Both the position numbers and the translations under genes were made by a program. This document shows, one piece after another, positions 15,792 to 22,514 of a stretch of 54,318 nt of DNA. The notes beneath the pieces were generated by a model that was given only the letters and a program-made list of their open reading frames with translations, was not told the origin of the DNA and made no database searches. Position 1 is the stretch's first letter. Every line of letters begins with the position of its first letter. Source of the stretch: Anaerolineae bacterium (lineage in GTDB: Bacteria > Chloroflexota > Anaerolineae > Aggregatilineales > Phototrophicaceae); the NCBI GenBank assembly GCA_030950085.1, contig JAUZRW010000072.1, positions 1 through 54,318 of the forward strand. Reading direction: 5' to 3'.

Positions 15792-17999
15792 ATGTTCTTT
15801 TTGCCACCAACCCCGTAGCGCCGCAATCGGTTTTGCTTCTACTTGTTCACCTCTACGTCCACTATTCCATGTGATGATGAGTTCACGCTTTGCCCTCGTA
15901 ATCCCCACATAGAGCAATCGTAGACGTTCAGACGCATATTCGATACGGGCTTGTTGTGTCGCTTGACCTTCACTATAAGGCTTTTCGGTATACAGTGAAT
16001 CGAGTTGTGCGAGAGCCTCCGCTTCCAGATTAAGACTATCCCGAATGAACCAGCGTTCGCCAATAAAATTATCGAAAGGGTCAGCCGACGGGTAATCGTA
16101 ATTATTCGCAGACATCAAATAGACTCTATCCCATTCTAAGCCCTTTGCCTTGTGCATCGTTGTGACTGTCACCTTGCCTTTATGTTGCTCAGGGTCGAAG
16201 GCATCATCTTCATCACTAACCCCTGTGAACTTGCGTTGTCCGCGTGCGATAGCTTGCAACTCTTCGCTATATTCTGGCAATTGTGCTTCGGGGTGCAGTT
16301 CAGCAAAACGGCGTAAATAGAGGGCGACACTATACGCTGTGGCGATTTCAGTATCGAGTTGGAATAAATCCGCACTGATAGTCAGCATGAGTTGGTCAAT
16401 TGGCAAGTCAGCCGCCTCTTGCCAGCGCCTTACCAGTGTACGAAATTCAGCAAGGTGCGTATACAGTTCTCCACTATCGCCAGCTTTTTCTTCTAGCCAA
16501 TCATGCAAGCGCGGATAGATATAATCTTCTACTTGGGTTAATTTGCGAATCTCTTTTGCAATATTTTCGATACTGCGCTCTGCTTCTTCATCGCCGCGCT
16601 CATCTCGTCGCCATACACGATATGCTGTAGCAAGAGCCGCACTATCTTTGGGGTCTTTGAGGGTGTCTAGCACATATAACAAAGCCCCGACAACAGCACG
16701 AGTTCCACTGGTAGAGCGCAGATTTTCGACATACGGTAAATTCATACGCCGTAATTCTTGTACCATTTTTGCGCCACTGCTATTAATCGGCAGCAAGACC
16801 GCGCACGTTTTATCAGGATTATCGGACAACCAACGTTGCAGTGACTTAATTATCGTGTCGCGCTCTTCTTGTGCCGTGAACTTCTCTGGGCGCAGATGAA
16901 CCATTGCTGGATTATCTGGTGGATTGCCTTGAGGGTCATCTTTTGGAGTGGGTTCAATCCATGGCAGCGACAAAGGTTGTTTTTCCCGAATTTCAGGATT
17001 CGGGTGGGCAAGTGACCATGTGATGAGTTGATTCGCCAGATTAATGATACTCGCTGTACTACGTCCACTATTGGGCAGCGTTTTCGCTTGAACATCTTTC
17101 TCTTGCATAAAATCGAGTAAATACTTGGGATTGGCTGTCGTGAAGGTTTCATAAATCGCTTGGTTAGGGTCGCCAACACGTACCCAATTGCCTTTTTCGC
17201 CTGCTAATAACTTGAGAATATCTTCTTGTAATTTGCTACTATCTTGTGCCTCATCTTCCAGAATATAAGTCCAGCGATGTTGTAATCGTGCTAGATAATG
17301 TGGGTCTAGGCGTAAAACCCGTAATGCGAGTCGAATCAAGTCCTGAAAATCGACTGCTCCCCGATAGCGTAAGGCGCGTTCATACTGCTCATAAATTTCA
17401 GCACACATTTCCGCAAGTGGCAGAGACCGTTTCGAGTCTAATACCATGTTTTGCAATTCACCGGCAGGCAGTTGCATATCTTTTGCTTGGCGGATGAAGT
17501 TTGTTGTCATATTCTTGACGGTATCTGCCCAGCGCGTGCTACGGGTGAAGTGGTCGCTATAATGTTCATTAGAGAGATAATGATCAGGTGCATTGGGATT
17601 GGCGCGTACCCATGATTCAACCGCCTCTTGAATAATGTTGTCAGCCGCCCGTTCGTCTAGCACGGTGAAACTATCATCTAAACCCACCAACCCCGGACGT
17701 TCGCGCACAATATCATTAGCGAGACCATGCAATGTCCGCACACGATAGCCCAATCCCGGTAGAAGATTGAATTCTTCTTTTAGAAAATTTGCCATTGACT
17801 TTGCAAAATTGCCAACTGCCGATTTTACCAATGTCACAATGAGAATTTCTTGCTCATCGTCTAGTGGAACAGTTGCGACGAGTTTTGCTGCAAGATAAGA
17901 CAATGTTGCTGTTTTGCCACTACCCGGCACAGCCGAAACGCCCATTTTGCCACCTGTATATTCGAGAACCTCTGCTTGCTTGGGACGCGGCTTAAACAT
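15780..17999 (-). CDS. UvrD/PcrA-type SF1A DNA helicase (AddA-like motor)
   Basis: ATP-dependent 3'-5' DNA helicase of 739 aa with all SF1A motifs. Q-motif and Walker A are RPKQAEVL...VPGSGKTATL (residues about 5-35). Motif II is DEAQD, motif III is GDPNQAIYETF, motif V is TTMHKAKGLEWDRVYL and motif VI is LLYVGITRAKRELIITW. It ends without the nuclease domain found in AddA. The start ATG has a near-perfect ribosome site (AGGAGG) that lies inside the end of the upstream gene, with which it overlaps by 8 nt. The neighbours suggest it is the working motor of a split AddAB/AdnAB-like complex. The last four residues come from a repeat element. Confidence 0.9.
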   Translation of the reverse strand: MFKPRPKQAEVLEYTGGKMGVSAVPGSGKTATLSYLAAKLVATVPLDDEQEILIVTLVKSAVGNFAKSMANFLKEEFNLLPGLGYRVRTLHGLANDIVRERPGLVGLDDSFTVLDERAADNIIQEAVESWVRANPNAPDHYLSNEHYSDHFTRSTRWADTVKNMTTNFIRQAKDMQLPAGELQNMVLDSKRSLPLAEMCAEIYEQYERALRYRGAVDFQDLIRLALRVLRLDPHYLARLQHRWTYILEDEAQDSSKLQEDILKLLAGEKGNWVRVGDPNQAIYETFTTANPKYLLDFMQEKDVQAKTLPNSGRSTASIINLANQLITWSLAHPNPEIREKQPLSLPWIEPTPKDDPQGNPPDNPAMVHLRPEKFTAQEERDTIIKSLQRWLSDNPDKTCAVLLPINSSGAKMVQELRRMNLPYVENLRSTSGTRAVVGALLYVLDTLKDPKDSAALATAYRVWRRDERGDEEAERSIENIAKEIRKLTQVEDYIYPRLHDWLEEKAGDSGELYTHLAEFRTLVRRWQEAADLPIDQLMLTISADLFQLDTEIATAYSVALYLRRFAELHPEAQLPEYSEELQAIARGQRKFTGVSDEDDAFDPEQHKGKVTVTTMHKAKGLEWDRVYLMSANNYDYPSADPFDNFIGERWFIRDSLNLEAEALAQLDSLYTEKPYSEGQATQQARIEYASERLRLLYVGITRAKRELIITWNSGRRGEQVEAKPIAALRGWWQKEHPHP

Positions 18000-20136
18000 G
18001 CTCCTCCTCCCGACGTAAGCGCCGTAACATACTATGCACAGCCATTAAGAGAGTGCCGCGTTGCTCATAACCTTGTTCACCAAATTCACTAAAACCGAGA
18101 TACACTTTTTTACGACAGCGACGAATGAGTCCTAGCGCAAGGTTGGCGAGGGTTTCTTGATTAACAGCGACTTCATCGGCATCTTCCCATCTGCGCCCTT
18201 CTGTCCATTGCCGACTGAGAACGTAAGGGTGGGTAAGTGGTTGATTGACCCGTTGCGCCCATCCTGAACTTCCGACATTGAGCCAAAATTGATATTCGAC
18301 AGGTTGATTGCTCAGTAGAAAAGTATAAGCTGGAGCAATCAGGACAGAATCGCGTTTTTCCAGTTGCCAATCTCGGATATAGAGATTCGCTATCACGCCC
18401 TTATCAACCATTGCCACATATTCTGGCGATGTATCAAGGTGCGGTTCAATCTTATTCACGGTTTGCCGAAATCGACGCGCCGAGTCGATGAGATTAGCGG
18501 CAGTGTTGGCAGCTTCATAGCGGTCATGGAAGCCAAAACTCGGTTGTGACAAAATCTCCCCGAATAGTTTGCTGAAAAAGGCATCTAATGGCAGAGGTTC
18601 ATCTTGAATATAGGCATCTACCCATTGCCGTAACTGTTCATAGCGATTGCCCAAGTCAAAAGTGATGCGTTCTTGAACTTTTTCGTTGCTAATTTGTTCA
18701 AAGGGATGCAGTTGCCGATTGCGATACACAATATCGACTAATAATCGCGCCCGTACCAAATCGAATTGGGCGATAGAAGCAGTCAGGGCATAGGCGATGT
18801 CGTATTTGCTGGCAGGTATATTCCATTGCGGATGAGCGATTTTTGCTAATGTGAGCAATGTTCGTGCGGCAGGTTCTTCTCGCAAAGCACGCGATGGACG
18901 ATGTGAACGATTCGGCACACTATGTTCATTGAGGCGTGTTTGGAGGGCGAAACGCAGGGCATCGGGTAGATAGGGTGCGAGAACGACGATTTCTGCTGGA
19001 TTCACCCCTTCACTGTGGACAAGCGATGCAATATTCTCAGCCGCCCAATCTATCATTTGCGGATGATAGCGATTATCAGCATAGACAATCGCCTCGCGTG
19101 CATCGGAATTTTTGGGTGATTTTGGAGCAGGTTGATTGAGGCTGCGTGCCATCTCGCTTTGAAATGCCTGTATATCTGACGACATAACGCGATGTTTCGT
19201 CAATTTGATATGTGTCTGGCAAAGTTTTTTAAGTTGATAAGCATCTACGGGGTCAGCACCGAGAAAACGCCGATAGCCACTTTCACTATCATAAATCAGC
19301 AAAGCCGATTCGCAGTGTGGCAACCAGTCGCGCAGAATATCATGGGTAGCAGGGGTATCTTCTTCGATATTATCCACAATAAGGTGCTTATATTGCTGCA
19401 TCAGATAACGACGTGGTTGTTCTAGTTTCCACAAAAATTCGACAAACAAGGTAACTTGCAACGAAAAATCCAGCATATTATTTCTGACACACATCTCGCG
19501 GAAGAGATTCGCCGATATTTGGGCATCATCATAAATATAACCCTGTTCAACATCGCCACGCCATGCAGATTTGAGACGTTCGGCAATTGTTTGAGGGTCG
19601 AATCTGACCAGTGCGGCTTTGTTGAGATTATCGACAATTTGCGTATAGAGGCGGCTGCGGCTAATCGTGACACTGTTGAAATAATCGTGCGCCTCTATTT
19701 CGGGTTCGACAAAGCGCGTCATGTAATATTGCACCAGTTCCAAACTGAGGAAATGCGGACGGTCTAGCGGATTCTCGAAGCCAATGTCATCGGCAATCAG
19801 TGGGAAAAATAAATCGACCATTTGATAGGCGAGACTGCCGATTGTTGCTGTATGAATATCGCCGCCCGTAGCGACACGCGAACGGCGCAATGCCTCGCGG
19901 TAGGGGATGGCAAGCGCGGCTTGTGGCACGAGAACCAGAATCGAATCAGTCGCCACACCGCTTCGTATCAATTGCTTGACACGCTCAATAGCAGCCGTCG
20001 TTTTACCTGTGCCAGCGATACCCTCTAAGAAAATCGTCGTATCAAAATGTTCTTTGGCGACTCGTTGTTGGTCTTTCAGCAAGCGCATGAGATTTCCAGA
20101 GTCCTTACCCGATAATGTGCTAAATTCAATACGCAC
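17992..20136 (-). CDS. Degenerate SF1 helicase-like protein (AddB-like)
   Basis: 714-aa P-loop protein of the UvrD/AddB type. Walker A (EGIAGTGKTTAAIERV, residues about 38-53) is good. Motif II reads LIVDNIEED instead of DExxD, and motif V (VLIAPAYTFLLSNQPVEYQFWL) and motif VI (LIRRCRKKVYLGFSEF) are recognisable but altered, so strand unwinding activity is doubtful. AddB of Bacillus shows a comparable loss of helicase motifs while keeping a role in Chi recognition. AddB's own C-terminal Fe-S nuclease is missing here and may be supplied by the separate nuclease gene of the same operon. The start is GTG at 20134-20136, with only a weak ribosome site; the ATG 16 codons further in is an alternative. 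It is first in the operon. Confidence 0.7.
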   Translation of the reverse strand: MRIEFSTLSGKDSGNLMRLLKDQQRVAKEHFDTTIFLEGIAGTGKTTAAIERVKQLIRSGVATDSILVLVPQAALAIPYREALRRSRVATGGDIHTATIGSLAYQMVDLFFPLIADDIGFENPLDRPHFLSLELVQYYMTRFVEPEIEAHDYFNSVTISRSRLYTQIVDNLNKAALVRFDPQTIAERLKSAWRGDVEQGYIYDDAQISANLFREMCVRNNMLDFSLQVTLFVEFLWKLEQPRRYLMQQYKHLIVDNIEEDTPATHDILRDWLPHCESALLIYDSESGYRRFLGADPVDAYQLKKLCQTHIKLTKHRVMSSDIQAFQSEMARSLNQPAPKSPKNSDAREAIVYADNRYHPQMIDWAAENIASLVHSEGVNPAEIVVLAPYLPDALRFALQTRLNEHSVPNRSHRPSRALREEPAARTLLTLAKIAHPQWNIPASKYDIAYALTASIAQFDLVRARLLVDIVYRNRQLHPFEQISNEKVQERITFDLGNRYEQLRQWVDAYIQDEPLPLDAFFSKLFGEILSQPSFGFHDRYEAANTAANLIDSARRFRQTVNKIEPHLDTSPEYVAMVDKGVIANLYIRDWQLEKRDSVLIAPAYTFLLSNQPVEYQFWLNVGSSGWAQRVNQPLTHPYVLSRQWTEGRRWEDADEVAVNQETLANLALGLIRRCRKKVYLGFSEFGEQGYEQRGTLLMAVHSMLRRLRREEEHV

Positions 20137-20159
20137 ATTTGTTTTATTTTCTCAACTCT

Positions 20160-20188
20160 ATTATACTATTTTGAGCGCAAAATAACAC
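20160..20188 (-). promoter_or_regulatory. Promoter of the helicase-nuclease operon with overlapping palindrome
   Basis: On the minus strand GTGTTA (20183-20188), a 17-bp spacer, and a perfect TATAAT (20160-20165), about 24 nt before the GTG start. The spacer contains the inverted repeat TATTTTG (20167-20173) / CAAAATA (20178-20184), placed where a repressor would block RNA polymerase. Confidence 0.55.
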
Positions 20189-20240
20189 CCAAAACCCCTC
20201 GATTTGGGAGAAACTAGCCGACTTTGAAATCGAATTGACT

Positions 20241-20292
20241 AAAATATTGCTATCTTTAGGCTGTAGATTTTTAGAGTGCATTGCAATATTTT
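20241..20292 (+). promoter_or_regulatory. Candidate operator region of the RM controller gene
   Basis: A perfect 10-bp inverted repeat AAAATATTGC (20241-20250) / GCAATATTTT (20283-20292) brackets the 40 nt before the controller gene. Inside it, TGCTATCTTTAGG (20248-20260) is identical to a sequence upstream of the methyltransferase gene (22368-22380, minus strand). C-box operators of type II RM systems occupy such positions. Confidence 0.5.
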
Positions 20293-20300
20293 CACTTTCT

Positions 20301-20561
20301 ATGAAAAACAAGGAAAATGATATTACTACAATCTTTGGTCTTACAGTTCGTGAGTTGCGTGTGGAGGCTGGATATTCACAGGAAGACTTTGCACATATTT
20401 GCAAATTACATCGTACCTACATTGGCGCTATTGAGCGTGGTGAGAAAAATGTGACAATTGTGACAGCTAAAAAAATTGCCGTTGCGTTCGGAATATCTTT
20501 ATCTTCTTTATTGCTAAATGTAGAAAAAAAGATAAGCAATACAGGTGCCACAAATGATTAG
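20301..20561 (+). CDS. Restriction-modification controller protein (C protein), XRE-type HTH
   Basis: Small DNA-binding protein of 86 aa, consisting almost entirely of a lambda-repressor-type HTH (LTVRELRVEAGYSQEDFAHICKLHRTYIGAIERGEKNVTIVTAKKIAVAFGISLSSLL). The size, the family and the position directly before an endonuclease gene are those of C proteins. C proteins delay endonuclease expression until the host is methylated. ATG 20301 is chosen because it gives the normal C-protein length; no ribosome site precedes it, which fits the leaderless transcripts known for several C genes. An in-frame upstream start (20235) would add 22 residues of unlikely sequence. The gene overlaps the endonuclease gene by 8 nt. 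Confidence 0.85.
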   Translation: MKNKENDITTIFGLTVRELRVEAGYSQEDFAHICKLHRTYIGAIERGEKNVTIVTAKKIAVAFGISLSSLLLNVEKKISNTGATND

Positions 20562-21381
20562 TGAGCAACTGTATTTTCAATTCCGAACTCATTATGTAGA
20601 GAATCTTGATGATATCATTGAAGTTGAAAAGAAATATATGCAATTTCTTCAGAAGGCAATATCGTCTGTAGCCCAAAACATTGCAGATGATTTCAATATT
20701 ACAATGGAATTATTCCCTTTTTGGAAGAATTACCCTCCTCTACAGCGCGGTAGAGCGCCAAGAGGCACGTCCATTCCGTGGCTTGAAGTGGGCGAGACGG
20801 TTATAGGTTCTCATGTAATCAGAGCTATCAGTCGTGTAAATCCTAAAATACGACATCCGGGGCTGCCTTCTGGCTCAGATATACGCTTTTTAACGAATGA
20901 TATACTGGCTCATCTTGATATTAAGATTTCAGGCCCCAATGATAGAGCGGATGAAGTTGTTCCTAGCCCTAATCAATTGTCGGGTGCTGGCGAGTCATGG
21001 GAAAATGCCGGAATTATAAATCAAGAAGTTGTAATTACTGGTGCTAGATCAACAATGACTTTCCAACCTGAATTACCACCTTTGTACATTGTCAATGACG
21101 TGCCAGTCTTATGTGGGGCATATTTTTTGAAAGGTGTCTATGTTGTTGAAGGTCAAGGTAAACAGCCATTAGATTATCTGGAATTGATATGTGTCCCAAA
21201 TGGTTTATTATCCTTTGTGGGCCCCAATTATAATCAGAACGTAACTGGACTTTTCATTCCCGGCAAGGATGAAAAAACAAAACGAAAGAAACGCTGTCGT
21301 GTCAGAATGGAACCGCTTGCTAAAATAGCTGATTGGAGGCGTGAGAGAATTTGGCAGAGAAAACCTCCATTGGATGATTAG
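20554..21381 (+). CDS. Type II restriction endonuclease, BglI family
   Basis: 275-aa endonuclease that strongly resembles BglI (recognition GCCNNNNNGGC). Shared blocks are FWKNYPPLQRG, IPWLEVGE, GLPSGSDIRFL, LDIKISGPNDR, SPNQLSGAG, PPLYIVND and VPNGLLSF. The PD-(D/E)XK centre is Asp109, Asp122 and Lys124, matching BglI Asp116, Asp142 and Lys144. BglI is about 299 aa, so this version is slightly shorter. The start is ATG 20554, with AGG 8 nt upstream; an upstream GTG (20545) is less likely. It overlaps the controller gene by 8 nt, so it is coupled to it, and it overlaps the convergent methyltransferase gene by 4 nt. Cleavage of GCCNNNNNGGC is the prediction by homology. Confidence 0.9.
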   Translation: MISEQLYFQFRTHYVENLDDIIEVEKKYMQFLQKAISSVAQNIADDFNITMELFPFWKNYPPLQRGRAPRGTSIPWLEVGETVIGSHVIRAISRVNPKIRHPGLPSGSDIRFLTNDILAHLDIKISGPNDRADEVVPSPNQLSGAGESWENAGIINQEVVITGARSTMTFQPELPPLYIVNDVPVLCGAYFLKGVYVVEGQGKQPLDYLELICVPNGLLSFVGPNYNQNVTGLFIPGKDEKTKRKKRCRVRMEPLAKIADWRRERIWQRKPPLDD

Positions 21382-22337
21382 ATGTCTAGTTTTATTTGTT
21401 TATATGTATTATCCATTGTTTGCCTTGTTTTAGTACAATTTTCTTTTGCTAACTCTACATACTTTGCTTCTTTTTCAATACCAATATATTGCCTATTTTC
21501 CATGATTGCTGCTACGGCTGTCGTACCACTTCCAACAAAACAATCGAGAACTATATCATTGGGTGCTGTTAATAATTTAATGATGCGACGAGGTAATTCA
21601 AGTGGGAATTTGGCCTCATGATCGTTATTTGCACGAACTGATGGAATATTCCAAACACCTCTTGAACCCCACTCAGCCCATTCGTTGCGTTTCAACCTTT
21701 TACGGTCTACCACTGTGATACCCGGTTTCCAGAAAACAAAGATGTATTCAAATTCATCTATAGAACGATATGATATGGTATGCCACTGAGAACTTTGCCA
21801 TGCAGGATCTTTGACCCAAATACGGCGGTCATATAAATAGAGTCCGGCATCTTTGCCGGCTTTTTCTATTATGCCACTAACGAGATGGACTCGTGTTTGG
21901 GTGTTGTATTTACCACCCCGTATATTGTTACCGTTTAGCCGTCGGTCAATTGTTTGCTCACTACAATCTAGTAATTCGGCAAGCTGATAACGATTATATG
22001 TGGGGTGTAACTCCATTGCACGAAGAACATCTTCTCTTGTTACGCTTATGCGTTGTCGGCTGATGTTAAGTGCTTGGATACGCGGCATGTTTTTATCTGG
22101 AAAAACTAAAATATCCGCAATGTTTATTGCGAGGAATCCGCCGGGGATTAATATCGGCGTGTGTAAGTTGATGACAGTTGTAATCAATTCTTGCCATTCT
22201 TCGTAAGTCATATCTTTTTCATATTCTTTGCCTAAATGATATGGAGGAGACCATATGCTACAGGCAATTGAATCATTTTCGATGGATTTTAATAATGTTC
22301 TAGCATCACCATGGTGTATTTCATTTACTTGTAACAA
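21378..22337 (-). CDS. DNA methyltransferase, beta-class N4-cytosine type (cognate to the BglI-like enzyme)
   Basis: 319-aa SAM-dependent methyltransferase protecting the host from the adjacent endonuclease. Motif IV is SPPY at residues 30-33, typical of N4-cytosine/N6-adenine enzymes; SPPY favours N4-cytosine, as in M.BglI. The SAM-binding motif I is at the C-terminal end (VLDCFVGSGTTAVAA, about 263-277), giving the beta-class order. Between them, residues about 100-135 contain an HTH-like unit (YQLAELLDCSEQTIDRRLNG) that may be the target-recognition or an autoregulatory element. The start is TTG (22335-22337), supported by AGGAGA (22345-22350). The gene is convergent with the endonuclease and has its own upstream operator-like element. 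Confidence 0.9.
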   Translation of the reverse strand: MLQVNEIHHGDARTLLKSIENDSIACSIWSPPYHLGKEYEKDMTYEEWQELITTVINLHTPILIPGGFLAINIADILVFPDKNMPRIQALNISRQRISVTREDVLRAMELHPTYNRYQLAELLDCSEQTIDRRLNGNNIRGGKYNTQTRVHLVSGIIEKAGKDAGLYLYDRRIWVKDPAWQSSQWHTISYRSIDEFEYIFVFWKPGITVVDRKRLKRNEWAEWGSRGVWNIPSVRANNDHEAKFPLELPRRIIKLLTAPNDIVLDCFVGSGTTAVAAIMENRQYIGIEKEAKYVELAKENCTKTRQTMDNTYKQIKLDI

Positions 22338-22362
22338 TGTCTATTCTCCTAAAATGTTGAGT

Positions 22363-22380
22363 TGCTACCTAAAGATAGCA
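22363..22380 (-). promoter_or_regulatory. Operator-like palindrome upstream of the methyltransferase gene
   Basis: TGCTA (22363-22367) and TAGCA (22376-22380) form an inverted repeat with an 8-nt centre. On the minus strand its first 13 bases are TGCTATCTTTAGG, identical to bases 20248-20260 upstream of the controller gene. It lies about 30 nt before the TTG start, suiting control by the C protein. Confidence 0.5.
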
Positions 22381-22514
22381 TGATTACTATGAATTTACCA
22401 GAACATTTATTCATGAGTATGAAAAACTATGGATTTGCATACACACTTTCTGGAGATTATGATGTATTGTCGTAAATAATAACCAATGATTCAAATATTT
22501 TCATTGAAAAGAAC

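Noticed and set aside
17992-20136. AddB-like gene as a pseudogene
   Set aside because: The frame is open over 714 codons, the Walker A is intact and the next gene's ribosome site lies within it; motif loss is typical for AddB-type subunits.
22380-22475. 31-codon ORF between the methyltransferase and recJ
   Set aside because: No ribosome site, no recognisable family, and it overlaps the operator-like palindrome; it may be chance or a decayed remnant.
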